Made by a program: the position numbers and the translations under genes. Below are positions 8,012 through 17,515 of a stretch of DNA of 64,000 bases, piece after piece. Position 1 is the stretch's first letter, and each line of letters begins with the position of its first letter. Below the pieces are notes generated by a model. It saw only the letters and a list, made by a program, of their open reading frames with translations. It did not search any database and was not told the origin of the DNA. Origin of the DNA: Dolichospermum compactum NIES-806 (lineage in GTDB: Bacteria; Cyanobacteriota; Cyanobacteriia; Cyanobacteriales; Nostocaceae); contig NZ_AP018316.1 of the NCBI RefSeq assembly GCF_002368115.1, forward strand, positions 1,230,785 to 1,294,784. The letters are read 5' to 3'.

Positions 8012-9106
8012 TTAACAAATTCTGGGAAGTTGGTCGCCGACTAGCATATCTATGATTCTTTCTGCACCAAAGGCGGTTTTTAAGAGGACTATTCCTGGTG
8101 GTGTGGGAATAATTTCACCTATGATAGATGCTTGTTTTCCTGTGGGGTGGTTTTGCATTGTTGCTAAAATTAAATCGGCTTTTTCTGGAGGGGCAATAAT
8201 AACTAATTTTCCTTCGTTGGCTAAATATAAGGGTTCTAACCCTAATATTTCACAGACTCCATTTACTTCTTCTCGAATAGGAATTGCGTTTTCATTGATA
8301 TATATTCCTACGTTTGCTGTGATGGCAAATTCGTTTAATACTGTGGCTAAACCTCCTCTTGTTGCGTCTCTCATGGCGTGAATTTGAGGGCAAACTTTGA
8401 TAATTTCAGCAACTAATTCATGTAATGGTTGACAGTCGCTTTCTATATCGGTTTCTAATGCTAATTCTTCTCTAGCAATTAATATTGCTGTACCATGATT
8501 TCCTATTTCTCCGTTAATAATTACTACGTCTCCCGGTTGAATATGGCGCGGAGAAATATCAATTCCTGGGGGAATTATGCCAATACCAGCAGTGTTGATA
8601 AATAGTTTATCGGCACAACCACGATTAACAACTTTTGTGTCTCCTGTGACTATTTGTACTCCAGCTTTTTTGGCTGCTTTTTGCATACTAGTCACAACTT
8701 TTCGTAATGTTTCTATTGGTAAACCTTCTTCTAAAATGACGCTACAAGTGAGATATAAAGGTTTTGCACCACTCACGGCTAAATCATTAATTGTGCCATT
8801 TATTGCTAATTCTCCTATGTTTGAACCAGGGAAAAATAAGGGGTCTACTACATAAGAATCTGTGGTAAATGCTAGTCGCTTTCCATGTTGAGAAAGACTG
8901 GCTAAATCAAATGTGGCTTGGTCTTCTAATTGGGCAAGAATGGGATTATCAAAACTTTTCACAAATATATCATCTATTAAATCTCTCATGGCTTTACCAC
9001 CACTACCATGAGATAAATTAATATGAGTATCCCTCACTTTTCCTTGACGACGACGGACTTGTTCGATTTTTTGAAAGAGTGAATTTTGATTAGGGTTAAT
9101 TGGCAT
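8012..9106 (-). CDS. hypE: Hydrogenase maturation protein HypE
   Basis: 364 aa. AIR-synthase/PurM-like fold with HGSGGKAMRDLI near the N-terminus and the diagnostic C-terminal PRIC. The last Cys receives the carbamoyl group from HypF and is dehydrated to the thiocyanate that donates CN to iron. Position in the operon: between the tautomerase-like gene and hypA. Confidence 0.97.
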   Translation of the reverse strand: MPINPNQNSLFQKIEQVRRRQGKVRDTHINLSHGSGGKAMRDLIDDIFVKSFDNPILAQLEDQATFDLASLSQHGKRLAFTTDSYVVDPLFFPGSNIGELAINGTINDLAVSGAKPLYLTCSVILEEGLPIETLRKVVTSMQKAAKKAGVQIVTGDTKVVNRGCADKLFINTAGIGIIPPGIDISPRHIQPGDVVIINGEIGNHGTAILIAREELALETDIESDCQPLHELVAEIIKVCPQIHAMRDATRGGLATVLNEFAITANVGIYINENAIPIREEVNGVCEILGLEPLYLANEGKLVIIAPPEKADLILATMQNHPTGKQASIIGEIIPTPPGIVLLKTAFGAERIIDMLVGDQLPRIC

Positions 9107-9139
9107 TTTAAAATTGCTTTGTAATTATATTTTTTTCTT

Positions 9140-9165
9140 GTGGGACAGGCATCTTGCCTGTCATT
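9140..9165. repeat. GACAGGCAT/TGCCTGTC inverted repeat
   Basis: Imperfect hairpin of the common cyanobacterial type (GTGGGACAGGCATCTTGCCTGTC) between hypE and the tautomerase gene, inside the operon. Likely a dispersed repeat, not a terminator, because the operon continues past it. Confidence 0.4.
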
Positions 9166-9174
9166 GTTAATTAA

Positions 9175-9390
9175 TTACCTACCTGTTTCTTCATGTCTAC
9201 CATTGTGTTTATCGTAATGTAAAACGCCACCAACTGCCCAATCTTCCCGTTCAAATTCGTCAATATGTACGGTTATCCATTCGGGTTTTGTTCCTAAAGC
9301 AGAAACTAAAGCATCGGTTACAGCTTTAACTAATTTTCGCTTTTTTTCTATGGAGTGACCTTTACCAATTTGAACAGTGACAAAAGGCAT
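9175..9390 (-). CDS. 4-oxalocrotonate tautomerase-like small protein in the hyp operon
   Basis: 71 aa. Begins MPFVTVQIGKG, so Met removal exposes the catalytic Pro1 of the tautomerase superfamily, followed by the family helix KKRKLVKAVTDAL. It sits between hypD and hypE. From memory, extended hyp operons of Nostoc carry a gene of this type at the same place. Its contribution to hydrogenase maturation is not established. Confidence 0.85.
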   Translation of the reverse strand: MPFVTVQIGKGHSIEKKRKLVKAVTDALVSALGTKPEWITVHIDEFEREDWAVGGVLHYDKHNGRHEETGR

Positions 9391-9414
9391 ATAATTTTCC
9401 TCAAATTGTGCAAT

Positions 9415-10566
9415 TTAGCTTGATAGCGATTGTGGAGATACACCTGATTTATCTCTTTTAGCCATAGTGGAAAGTCGCCCATATTTGTAATATGCTGCAC
9501 AAGCACCTTCGGAAGAAACCATACAAGTTCCTATGGGTGTTTCTGGTGTGCAAGCTGTTCCAAATACTTTACATTGCCAAGGTTTTAAAACTCCTTTGAG
9601 AATTTCTCCACACTGACAAGCTCTATGATCTGCTACTTTTAAATTAGGAATGGTAAATTTAACTTCAGCATCAAATTGGGCATATTCTGCACGAATTTTA
9701 AAACCGGAATTGGGGATTTCTCCTAAACCTCGCCATGCAAATTTTTCACGGACTGTAAAAACTTGATTCATGGCTATTAATGCGTTTTGATTTCCGCTAG
9801 GTTCTACTAAACGATTATATTGATTTTCAACTTGACAACGATTTTCTACTATTTGTTTTAATAACATCCAAATTGATTGGAATATATCTAATGGTTCAAA
9901 GCCGGAAATAACGATGGGTTTATGATATTCTTGGGCAATAAATTCATAAGGTTCTGTCCCTATGACCATACTTACATGACCAGGACCAACAAAACCATCA
10001 AGTTGTAAATCGGGATTTTCTAATAATGCTTGTAATGCAGGAATTACTAATACATGATTGGAAAACATACTAAAGTTAGTGATATTTTCCGCGGCTGCTT
10101 GGAGAATGGTAAGTGCGGTACTAGGGGCGGTGGTTTCAAAGCCTAAACCGAAGAAAACTATTTCTTTATTGGGGTTTTCTTTGGCTATTTTCAGACTATC
10201 CAATGGTGAGTAAACCATGCGAATATCAGCACCTTGGGCTTTGGCTTGCAATAAGCTGGTTTTTGCACCAGGTACGCGCATTGCGTCGCCAAATGTGGTA
10301 AATATGATGTTGGGTAGTTGACAGAGTGCGATCGCATCATCTATTCTCCCTTTAGGCATAACGCACACTGGACAACCAGGCCCATGAATTAATTCAATAT
10401 TATCGGGTAATATTTCTTCAATTCCGTATTTAAAAATAGCATGGGTATGTCCTCCGCATACTTCCATTATTTTTAAGTGTCTGTCTATTTGTTGGCTGAG
10501 TTTTTCGATTTCTTTTTGTAAGGCTTGGGCTTTTTCTGGGTTACGAAATTCATCTACGTATTTCAT
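9415..10566 (-). CDS. hypD: Hydrogenase maturation protein HypD
   Basis: 383 aa. The scaffold on which, with HypC, the Fe(CN)2CO unit is built. Conserved CGGHTH (Cys37), GPGCPVC (Cys65 and Cys68), FTTFGDAMRVPG and GFETTAPSTA motifs, plus the C-terminal Cys cluster that holds a [4Fe-4S] centre. A HIP1-like GCGATCGC lies inside the gene. Confidence 0.97.
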   Translation of the reverse strand: MKYVDEFRNPEKAQALQKEIEKLSQQIDRHLKIMEVCGGHTHAIFKYGIEEILPDNIELIHGPGCPVCVMPKGRIDDAIALCQLPNIIFTTFGDAMRVPGAKTSLLQAKAQGADIRMVYSPLDSLKIAKENPNKEIVFFGLGFETTAPSTALTILQAAAENITNFSMFSNHVLVIPALQALLENPDLQLDGFVGPGHVSMVIGTEPYEFIAQEYHKPIVISGFEPLDIFQSIWMLLKQIVENRCQVENQYNRLVEPSGNQNALIAMNQVFTVREKFAWRGLGEIPNSGFKIRAEYAQFDAEVKFTIPNLKVADHRACQCGEILKGVLKPWQCKVFGTACTPETPIGTCMVSSEGACAAYYKYGRLSTMAKRDKSGVSPQSLSS

Positions 10567-10659
10567 ATCAATTTTAAATTTTTTTAGATTTTGGATTTTG
10601 GATTAATTACTTCACAAAACATAAATTGATTAGCTAGAATGTCATCATTTTGTTTTTCC

Positions 10660-10681
10660 AGTCCGTTTTAACGGACTTTTG
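10660..10681. repeat. AGTCCGTT/AACGGACT palindrome between hypC and hypD
   Basis: AGTCCGTTTTAACGGACTTTT. The T-run is on the + strand, opposite to the operon, so it is unlikely to stop hyp transcription. Confidence 0.4.
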
Positions 10682-10697
10682 CTATTAGCCTTGTACT

Positions 10698-10943
10698 TTA
10701 GTGCAAGGCGGCTATTTCTTGCAATAATTGTAATGTTTCTGCGGCTTCTTGTTCGTTGATTCTGTTCATTGCAAAACCAACGTGAACTAATACCCAATCT
10801 CCTATACATTTTTCGGGAGGGTGTTGTTCGTCAACTATACAGGCTATATTTATTTGTCTTTTGACTCCTCCAATATTAACCATAGCTAGTTTATGTTCGG
10901 GGTTGGTTATTTCTGTTATTTGTCCGGGTATTCCTAAACACAT
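10698..10943 (-). CDS. hypC: Hydrogenase maturation chaperone HypC
   Basis: 81 aa. Starts MCLGIPGQI; the processed N-terminal Cys2 binds iron and HypD. It carries the Fe(CN)2CO unit from HypD to the large subunit. Located between hypF and hypD, as in other Nostocales. Confidence 0.97.
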   Translation of the reverse strand: MCLGIPGQITEITNPEHKLAMVNIGGVKRQINIACIVDEQHPPEKCIGDWVLVHVGFAMNRINEQEAAETLQLLQEIAALH

Positions 10944-11005
10944 TTTAATTTTCCTTTTTTTGAATATTTCAGATCACCGACTTATTTTTCAATTTAATGA
11001 ATAAA

Positions 11006-13375
11006 CTATAATTTAATCTTAGAAGTCGGGGATATTTTTAGATATCTAGCCGCAGCAATTACACTTTGTCCTAGTGATAAACCTCCGTCATTTGCAGGTA
11101 CTAGACTATGAGTTAATACATTAATTTCTAATTTTTCTAGTCGCATTTTTACCTGTTGTAATAGAATTTGGTTCTGAAATACACCTCCTGTTAATGCTAC
11201 CTGATTAAATTCATGTTCTTGTCTAAGTTGTTGAACCATTGTTACAACAGTAATAGCTAAACTTTTATGAAATTTTGCAGCTATTTCTGATGAGGATATG
11301 TGCTGTTTAATATCATTGAGGATTTCTCGCCATGCTGGAGATGTATTGATATAATAAATATTATCTAATTTTTTAAATTTAAAGGAATAATTTAGAATTT
11401 CTTCATCATTGTTTAAAATATTGACATCAGCTATTGTTTCCATTTCTATTGCTGCTTGTCCTTCATAACTACATTGTTCTCGACAAATACCTATTGCGGC
11501 GGCAACTGCATCAAATAATCTGCCTACTGATGATGTTAAGGGTGAATTAATACCTTTTTCTATGATTTGGTTGAGTAGTTTTGGGTTGTTAGTTTCTAAA
11601 AATTTGATGATTTCTAAATCACTGTACTTTTCTTTGATTTCTTCCCAAGTAAAAGCATTAATTAATTGAGAGTATGTATTTCTCCAAGGTTGATAAATTG
11701 CCTGTTTTCCTCCTATCATTGCCATTGGTGTAAATGTCGCCAATCTTTGAGAGTTACCATAATCTGCTAGTAAAAATTCTCCTCCCCACAGTGTACCATC
11801 TTCACCATATCCTAACCCATCAAAAGCTATGCCTAAAATGGGTTTTGTATTTAAGGGAATTTGATTTTCTGCCATACAGGCAGCAATATGGGCGTGATGA
11901 TGTTGAATTTCTGCTAATTTAATGTTATTACTTTCTGTTAGTTCTTTGCCAAGTTTAGAAGACAAATACTCTGGATGCTTATCAATAGCAATTATTTCTG
12001 GTTGATGTTGAAATAAATTCAGATATAAATTCAATGTTTCTTGATAAGCATTAAAAGCAGCCGCATTTTCTAAATCTCCTAAATGTTGTGATAAAATTGC
12101 CTCACCTTCTCTTAACAAACAAAAGGTATTTTTTAACTCGCTACCCATTGCTAAAATATGCGGTACTTTTGCAAATCCTGGAGGTAAAACAATTGGTGCA
12201 GGTGCATATCCTCTAGCGCGTCTGAGGGTTTGAATTTGATTATCAATAACTCGCACTACAGAATCATCTACTCTATTAACAATATCACGATTATGTAAAA
12301 GAAAATAATCAGCTATTTTTGATAATTTATCTTTTGCATCTTCATTATCTAGACATTGTGGTTCATCAGAAATATTACCACTAGTTAAAACTATGGGTAC
12401 TTTCATTCTTCTGAGAATTAAATGATGTAAAGGCGTATAAGGTAACATAAAACCCAGAGTATTTTGTCCTGGGGCTATGGAAGATGCTAATTTACTATTA
12501 TCTTTGATTTTTAATAAAACAATTGGTGCAGCAGAAGTTGTTAATACTTCTTTTTCTAAATCATTAATATAGCAATATTCAGAAATAATATTTATATCTC
12601 TTGCCATTAAAGCCAAAGGTTTATGATAACGACTTTTACGATTTCTGAGTTTGATAACTGCATTTTCTAAAGTGGCATCACAAGCTAAATGAAAACCTCC
12701 TAAACCTTTAATAGCAACAATTTCACCCTTTTGTAACAACGTACAAACAGCATCCACCTCATCCAACATAGAAAACATATCAGATATCACAGGTTTACCG
12801 TCAGCCCTTTCTAACCATGCACGAGGTCCACAGTTAAAACAAGCCACAGGTTGGGCATGAAACCGACGATTTTCTACATCTTGATATTCCTTTTCACATT
12901 CCTGGCACATTGGAAAATTCACCATGCTGGTGTTACTTCTATCGTAAGGAATAGCCCGAATAATACTCAACCTTGGACCACAATGAGTACAATTAGTAAA
13001 AGGATAACGAAAATAACGACTAAAAGGATCAAAAATCTCCTTTTGACATTGAGTACAACTTGCCGTGTCAGGAGAAATTCCAGTTTTTACCACACTATTA
13101 ACACTGCGAGAAATCATAAAATCATCAAAATTAAACTCCCCCAAATATGGGCTTCTAATCACCTCATTAATTCTTGCCAAAGGAGGACATTCTTGATATA
13201 GTTTATTGACAAACTCCGTTATTTCTTCCTCACTACCAGAAACACGAATTAACACCCCTTTCCCATCATTACAAACATCACCCTTTAACCCGAAAAACTT
13301 CGCCAAACGATACACAGTAGGACGAAAACCCACACCTTGCACAGTCCCACAAACCCGAATTTCCTCTATTCTCAT
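11006..13375 (-). CDS. hypF: Carbamoyltransferase HypF
   Basis: 789 aa. Domains in order: acylphosphatase (about 1-90, GTVQGVGFRPTVYRL with Arg18), paired zinc fingers (about 107-185, CTQC, CTHC, CQEC, CFNC), YrdC-like domain (about 205-385), Kae1/TobZ-like domain (about 415-775, HHHAHIAAC metal site and GGVFQN). It makes the carbamoyl group that HypE turns into the CN ligand of the NiFe site. Confidence 0.97.
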   Translation of the reverse strand: MRIEEIRVCGTVQGVGFRPTVYRLAKFFGLKGDVCNDGKGVLIRVSGSEEEITEFVNKLYQECPPLARINEVIRSPYLGEFNFDDFMISRSVNSVVKTGISPDTASCTQCQKEIFDPFSRYFRYPFTNCTHCGPRLSIIRAIPYDRSNTSMVNFPMCQECEKEYQDVENRRFHAQPVACFNCGPRAWLERADGKPVISDMFSMLDEVDAVCTLLQKGEIVAIKGLGGFHLACDATLENAVIKLRNRKSRYHKPLALMARDINIISEYCYINDLEKEVLTTSAAPIVLLKIKDNSKLASSIAPGQNTLGFMLPYTPLHHLILRRMKVPIVLTSGNISDEPQCLDNEDAKDKLSKIADYFLLHNRDIVNRVDDSVVRVIDNQIQTLRRARGYAPAPIVLPPGFAKVPHILAMGSELKNTFCLLREGEAILSQHLGDLENAAAFNAYQETLNLYLNLFQHQPEIIAIDKHPEYLSSKLGKELTESNNIKLAEIQHHHAHIAACMAENQIPLNTKPILGIAFDGLGYGEDGTLWGGEFLLADYGNSQRLATFTPMAMIGGKQAIYQPWRNTYSQLINAFTWEEIKEKYSDLEIIKFLETNNPKLLNQIIEKGINSPLTSSVGRLFDAVAAAIGICREQCSYEGQAAIEMETIADVNILNNDEEILNYSFKFKKLDNIYYINTSPAWREILNDIKQHISSSEIAAKFHKSLAITVVTMVQQLRQEHEFNQVALTGGVFQNQILLQQVKMRLEKLEINVLTHSLVPANDGGLSLGQSVIAAARYLKISPTSKIKL

Positions 13376-13414
13376 CCTTCCTCCTCTGCGCCTCTGCGCC
13401 TCTGCGTGAGATAA

Positions 13415-14575
13415 TTAAAACTTCCAAATCAAAACGCGATTATTCCCAGAATCAGCAACTACCGCATTCTCACCACAAACCTTAATTCCATAACACCAAT
13501 TTAAACTTCGTCTTGTTGGTAGTCCAAAATTCCGATTTTCGCTTTTATTTGTAAAGTTATCTTGTCCCATCACACCATCAGCATTTGCACCTTGCAATAA
13601 TAAAATAGATGCTTGTTTCTTCCATCCTAGCAAACGGGAATTAGCTGTATCAGCAACTATTAACCAATCTTTCCATATATCTACCCCATAAGGCATACTT
13701 AAACTACTAGCACTGGGGAAATAAACACCTTGATTTAATTCCACAAAATTGAAGTTTTTTTGCCCTAAAACCACCGTACAAGGGGCATTATTTTCTGTTG
13801 GTATTCCTTCCCAAATCATTACCCGGTTATTACCTGCATCTGTGACAACTAAATTATCTCCCCAAAGGGTGATATCATGACACCAACGCATACTGGCAGC
13901 AGTGGGAGAACCACCCCCATTTTCATTACGAGATATCATATCTGGTTGTCCCAAAACTATATCCGCAGGTTGTCCATTTTCTGTGGGTAATTGATTCCAA
14001 ATTAATAACCGACGATTTCCAGTATCAGCTACAAATAACTTACCTTGATAATAGAAAATACCATAAGGCCAATGTAGGGTATTTGCCGCCGGTTGTTGAT
14101 TTCCTCTGTTAAGTACATTATCAATAAAGTTATTTTGTCCTAATACTAAATCTGCGGGAATATGACTATCTGTGGGGATATTATACCAGATTAAAATGCG
14201 ATGATTCCAAGCGTCTGCAACGGCTAAACCACTACCACATTTACAAATACCTGTAGGAACGCTAAATGTAGATTTTCCTGGTGTACCTTTGGCGTTTTGT
14301 CCTTCAGTATAAAAGTCTGGTTGTCCTATTATCCAGTCAGCAGGTTGATGATCTTTTGTGGGTAGATTTCGCCACCCTAATAAACGATGATGTCCTGTAT
14401 CTGCTACCCATAATGGTCCGGTTTGTGATAATAAACAAGCTGCACGGGGTCCAAACATTGTTGTTGGAGTGGGTGCAAGAGGAATTACTAATTGTTCTGG
14501 TGTAACGTTGTTTCCTAATATTATTTTTGCACCAGCAGGAGATAGGGGTAAATGGGGTATATTTTGGGTTTGCAA
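13415..14575 (-). CDS. NHL-repeat beta-propeller protein, first gene of the extended hyp operon
   Basis: 386 aa. At least five repeats of the type VADTGNHRLLGW...P...PADWIIGQPDF, each giving one propeller blade. No signal peptide or membrane segment. It is immediately upstream of hypF on the same strand. From memory, an NHL gene occupies this place in the extended hyp operon of Nostoc PCC 7120 and has been proposed to help uptake-hydrogenase maturation; that role is unproven. Confidence 0.85.
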   Translation of the reverse strand: MQTQNIPHLPLSPAGAKIILGNNVTPEQLVIPLAPTPTTMFGPRAACLLSQTGPLWVADTGHHRLLGWRNLPTKDHQPADWIIGQPDFYTEGQNAKGTPGKSTFSVPTGICKCGSGLAVADAWNHRILIWYNIPTDSHIPADLVLGQNNFIDNVLNRGNQQPAANTLHWPYGIFYYQGKLFVADTGNRRLLIWNQLPTENGQPADIVLGQPDMISRNENGGGSPTAASMRWCHDITLWGDNLVVTDAGNNRVMIWEGIPTENNAPCTVVLGQKNFNFVELNQGVYFPSASSLSMPYGVDIWKDWLIVADTANSRLLGWKKQASILLLQGANADGVMGQDNFTNKSENRNFGLPTRRSLNWCYGIKVCGENAVVADSGNNRVLIWKF

Positions 14576-14599
14576 TGTAGATAGGGAATTAATATTGGT

Positions 14600-15080
14600 T
14601 AATATTACCAGTTTTTACTCTATGGTAAAACCTGGAATAATTCTATCAATTTCCTGCATTAATCGTAAAGTTTCTGTTAAAGCAATGACAATTTTTTGAT
14701 GCTGGTTAATTTCCTCAGTAGATAATTCTCTCTTAGCATTTTTTCTATCTTTTAACCATTTATCTAATACTTGATATCCACCAATTTTAAACTCCCAGAT
14801 ATGTGAGGGAATATCCGTAAAATAACTATGTTTATTGATATACACTATTTGCAATCGCTAACTTGATAATCTTCTATGCTTTGGTATGTTGTGGTTAAGG
14901 TATTGAGTATATCTGATTTCATTAAATGTAAATTAACTAATTCTTCTCCTTTGATAGCTAATTCATGAAAGAGTTTTTGATTACTGGTTAAGATAAAATT
15001 TATTTTGCACATCTTCTGGCAAAGCATCAAATTCTGTCTCAAAATCTTGATGAAATTCAACAATCCAATTCATTAATTAT
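14600..15080 (-). pseudogene. Remnant of a type ISP restriction-modification enzyme (C-terminal part)
   Basis: Two overlapping frames on the minus strand (72 and 79 codons; 14845-15063 and 14615-14854) read on from one another. The first has LFHELAIKGEELVNLHLMKS, the second IWEFKIGGYQVLDKWLKDRK and HQKIVIALTETLRLMQEID, both characteristic of the C-terminal specificity region of single-chain type ISP enzymes. The ATPase and methyltransferase parts are absent and the reading frame shifts near 14850. It sits between the hyp and nif operons. Confidence 0.8.
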
Positions 15081-15129
15081 ACACTCGACAGCATAACTTT
15101 TTAAGTTTATAAATTTAAACCCTGTAAAC

Positions 15130-15154
15130 CCTGTATTGCTAAATACAATACAGG
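15130..15154. terminator. Hairpin downstream of the nif cluster
   Basis: CCTGTATTG (15130-15138) and CAATACAGG (15146-15154) form a 9-bp stem, 50 bases after the last gene (feoA) of the minus-strand nif operon. No clear T-run on the minus strand, so it could be an mRNA-stabilising end or a repeat. Confidence 0.45.
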
Positions 15155-15204
15155 ATTTTGGTGATAGAAATTACAATTTAAACAAAAGTTAATAATCACC
15201 ATTT

Positions 15205-15456
15205 TCACCCATCAATTACCCGCACATAAATAGCCCGTGCTATTTCCCGATCTATGGTCATAGATAAATCACCACATTTAATCACAAAAGTTGGAAATTG
15301 CTGTTCTACAGTAATCGTATTCCCTGTTTTAATTCCCATTAATATCAGCTTTTTTCTAATTGTCTCATCTTGACTTTGGCAAACAGTAACTATTCCCTGT
15401 TCGCCTGATTTAAGTAATTCTAAAGAACAACCCATAATCCTAAAAGGAGTAAACAT
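15205..15456 (-). CDS. FeoA-domain protein at the end of the nif operon
   Basis: 83 aa from the ATG at 15456 (MFTPFRIMGCSLE), which matches the usual N-terminus of this family in nif clusters; the frame is open upstream to 15519 (104 aa), and neither start has a clear ribosome site. SH3-like FeoA fold with LMGIKTGNTITVEQ and AIYVRV. FeoA proteins act on ferrous iron uptake or in metal-dependent regulation. Its place after fdxH is conserved in cyanobacterial nif clusters. Confidence 0.88.
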   Translation of the reverse strand: MFTPFRIMGCSLELLKSGEQGIVTVCQSQDETIRKKLILMGIKTGNTITVEQQFPTFVIKCGDLSMTIDREIARAIYVRVIDG

Positions 15457-15567
15457 TTTATCATCAAAATAAAAAGGCAAGAATTGAAATGATGAAAGAT
15501 GATAAACATCCTCCATCATTGTAAAATTGAAAGAGTTAAGTAATGCTAAAACCTAACAGATATTGTA

Positions 15568-15867
15568 TTAAGCAAGATAAGGTTCTTGGTGGGTTTTGAT
15601 TGTGCAGTTAGAACGAGGATAGGTAACACACAATAGAGCAAAACCTTTTGCCATTTGCTCATCATCTAGGAAGACTTGATCGTCTTGATTGATTTCACCT
15701 TCAACAATCTTACCTACACAGCTAGAACAAGAACCGGAGTGACAGGAGAAAGGTAATTCAACTCCAGCTTCTTCTGCTGCGTCTACAATATTAGTGTCTT
15801 CATCACACTCAATTGTGGTGTCAAAATCTTCTTTTTTGCTAATTAATCGTACTTGATAGGTTGCCAT
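15568..15867 (-). CDS. fdxH: Heterocyst-type [2Fe-2S] ferredoxin
   Basis: 99 aa plant-type ferredoxin. Cluster ligands Cys42, Cys47, Cys50 and Cys80. Lys11 and Lys12 match the lysine pair that in FdxH is known to help docking to nitrogenase reductase. It is the electron donor to NifH in heterocysts. Located directly after hesB, as in other heterocystous species. Confidence 0.96.
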   Translation of the reverse strand: MATYQVRLISKKEDFDTTIECDEDTNIVDAAEEAGVELPFSCHSGSCSSCVGKIVEGEINQDDQVFLDDEQMAKGFALLCVTYPRSNCTIKTHQEPYLA

Positions 15868-15973
15868 TTTCTAATTCTCCTCAAACATAAATGAAGTGAG
15901 TTTTTTGAGTGAGTTAAATTTCCCTAATTGAATTCAAAATTCAAAATAAAGGATCTAACTTTTGAACTTTGAA

Positions 15974-16342
15974 CTATTGTCCACAAGGTACACCAGTGGG
16001 AGTACCATCATTGGTTTTAAAAGACTTGCCACAACCGCAGGTATCAGTTGCATTGGGATTGGAAAACTTGAAACCGCTGTCCATTACTCCCTCAACAAAA
16101 TCAACTACCACACCTGCTAATAAAGGCGCACTTTTAGCATCAACGTAAATCAACACATTTCCTTGTTGAGATACGACATCATCAGGTTGGGGCTTACTGG
16201 TAATTTCGATGCCATACTCATAGCCGCTGCAACCACCATCTTTGACGGAGATGCGGACACCCTTTTTAGCATCTTCGGTTGCAGAACCTTTTAAAAATGC
16301 CCGCAGACGAAATTCAGCCTTTTCTGTTAAAGTAACAGTCAT
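15974..16342 (-). CDS. hesB: HesB, A-type Fe-S cluster assembly protein
   Basis: 122 aa from the ATG at 16342 (MTVTLTEKAEFRLR). The frame is open to 16441, but the longer form would run into hesA, and AGGAAAC sits 5-11 bases before 16342. IscA-like ligands: Cys in DGGCSGYEYGI and the C-terminal CGCGKSF. Delivers or holds Fe-S clusters for nitrogenase assembly. Confidence 0.94.
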   Translation of the reverse strand: MTVTLTEKAEFRLRAFLKGSATEDAKKGVRISVKDGGCSGYEYGIEITSKPQPDDVVSQQGNVLIYVDAKSAPLLAGVVVDFVEGVMDSGFKFSNPNATDTCGCGKSFKTNDGTPTGVPCGQ

Positions 16343-16404
16343 TTTGTTTCCTATTCTGTAGCGAATATTCTGATTTGGAATGTGGATTTTGAAAAAGTGG
16401 TACT

Positions 16405-17187
16405 TTACACCGTTGCAGTTTGAGATTGGGAATATCTCCAAGGGGCAGTATTACCGCAGACTGGACAATTGCGATCGCGGTGAGAACGACGTTTAGCAAA
16501 TTCCATTCTGTTTAAATCAATCGTCAGTAATTCTGATAACAGCGGTTGACTAAAACCAGTAATCAGCTTTACCGCTTCCAAAGCGGTCAAACAGGCTAAA
16601 GTCCCAGAAACAGCCCCCAGCACAGAAAAACCGCGTCGGTCCCAGTCAGGTTTTTCTGGAAACAGACAAGATAAACAAGGCGTGACACCGGGAATAATCG
16701 TGGTCAGGTAAGCCTCCATTCCGTCCATGGCCGCCTCTACCATCGGCTTACGCCAGCGCACACAGGCTTCGTTTAACAAATTGCGTTCCGTGAAATTATG
16801 AGCGCAATCCAAAGCCATATCCGCCGACTGCACCAACTCATCCACATTTTCAGCGGTAATGTAATCATGAACCACGTCCACTTGGACATCAGGATTGATG
16901 GCTTTGAGGGTTTCCTGGGCTTTAAATACTCTAGGTTTACCCACCCAGTCATCAGTCATCAAAACCTGACGATTCATATCATCCAGCCGCAAATCACCAC
17001 CCCGGACTAGGATTAGCCGCCCAACGCCCGCTACTGCTAGGTAAAGCGCCGCCGTACCACCTAATCCACCCACACCCGACACCAAAACAGTCGCTGATTT
17101 CAGGCGCTTTTGGGCTAATTCGCCAAAATTAGGAAGCATCATTTGGCGACTATAGCGTTCCAATTCGGTAGGCGTTAGGTTGATCAC
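16405..17187 (-). CDS. hesA: HesA, ThiF/MoeB-like adenylating protein
   Basis: 260 aa. E1-like Rossmann ATP site VSGVGGLGGTAAL, DDMNRQVL, and two zinc pairs CLSC and CPVC. Superfamily members adenylate the C-terminus of a ubiquitin-like sulfur carrier; the partner of HesA is not known. HesA is linked to efficient nitrogenase activity in cyanobacteria. Confidence 0.94.
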   Translation of the reverse strand: MINLTPTELERYSRQMMLPNFGELAQKRLKSATVLVSGVGGLGGTAALYLAVAGVGRLILVRGGDLRLDDMNRQVLMTDDWVGKPRVFKAQETLKAINPDVQVDVVHDYITAENVDELVQSADMALDCAHNFTERNLLNEACVRWRKPMVEAAMDGMEAYLTTIIPGVTPCLSCLFPEKPDWDRRGFSVLGAVSGTLACLTALEAVKLITGFSQPLLSELLTIDLNRMEFAKRRSHRDRNCPVCGNTAPWRYSQSQTATV

Positions 17188-17197
17188 TTTTTAACTC

Positions 17198-17515
17198 CTA
17201 ATCTGAGGTAATTTCTGTCAGGGTGACTACATTTTTTCGCTTATCATTAAACACCTTGAACAGCTTTTGTTCATGGGGTGTAGATTCTATAAACACTTGA
17301 TAAGCTTGTTGTAAAGCTGTGCAATATTTCTCTAATCTTTCTTCGTCACTTATTTGCGGATAAGTATCATCAATTTGACTCATGAACTGAGAAAACTTTT
17401 TCAAAATATGTAAACGATTGACATTTACAAATTTTTGGTCGTAGGGCAGATTAAAAAAGATAAAAAACTCTTCTGCGTCTACTAACTTCTTGAATTCATC
17501 AATATTGGTACTCAT
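17198..17515 (-). CDS. nifW: Nitrogenase stabilizing/protective protein NifW
   Basis: 105 aa. Family features: N-terminal VDAEEFFIFFNLPYDQKFVNVNRLHILKKF (split here as one helix-rich core) and C-terminal ESTPHEQKLFKVF. Thought to bind MoFe protein and protect it. Start overlaps the DUF683 stop by 4 bases (ATGA). In the nif operon between the DUF683 gene and hesA. Confidence 0.93.
   Translation of the reverse strand: MSTNIDEFKKLVDAEEFFIFFNLPYDQKFVNVNRLHILKKFSQFMSQIDDTYPQISDEERLEKYCTALQQAYQVFIESTPHEQKLFKVFNDKRKNVVTLTEITSD

Noticed and set aside
14281..14699. Plus-strand ORFs over the NHL gene
   Set aside because: Antisense shadows without ribosome sites or family features.
16342..16441. Longer N-terminus of hesB
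   Set aside because: Overlaps the hesA coding end and lacks family similarity; the ATG at 16342 has a ribosome site.
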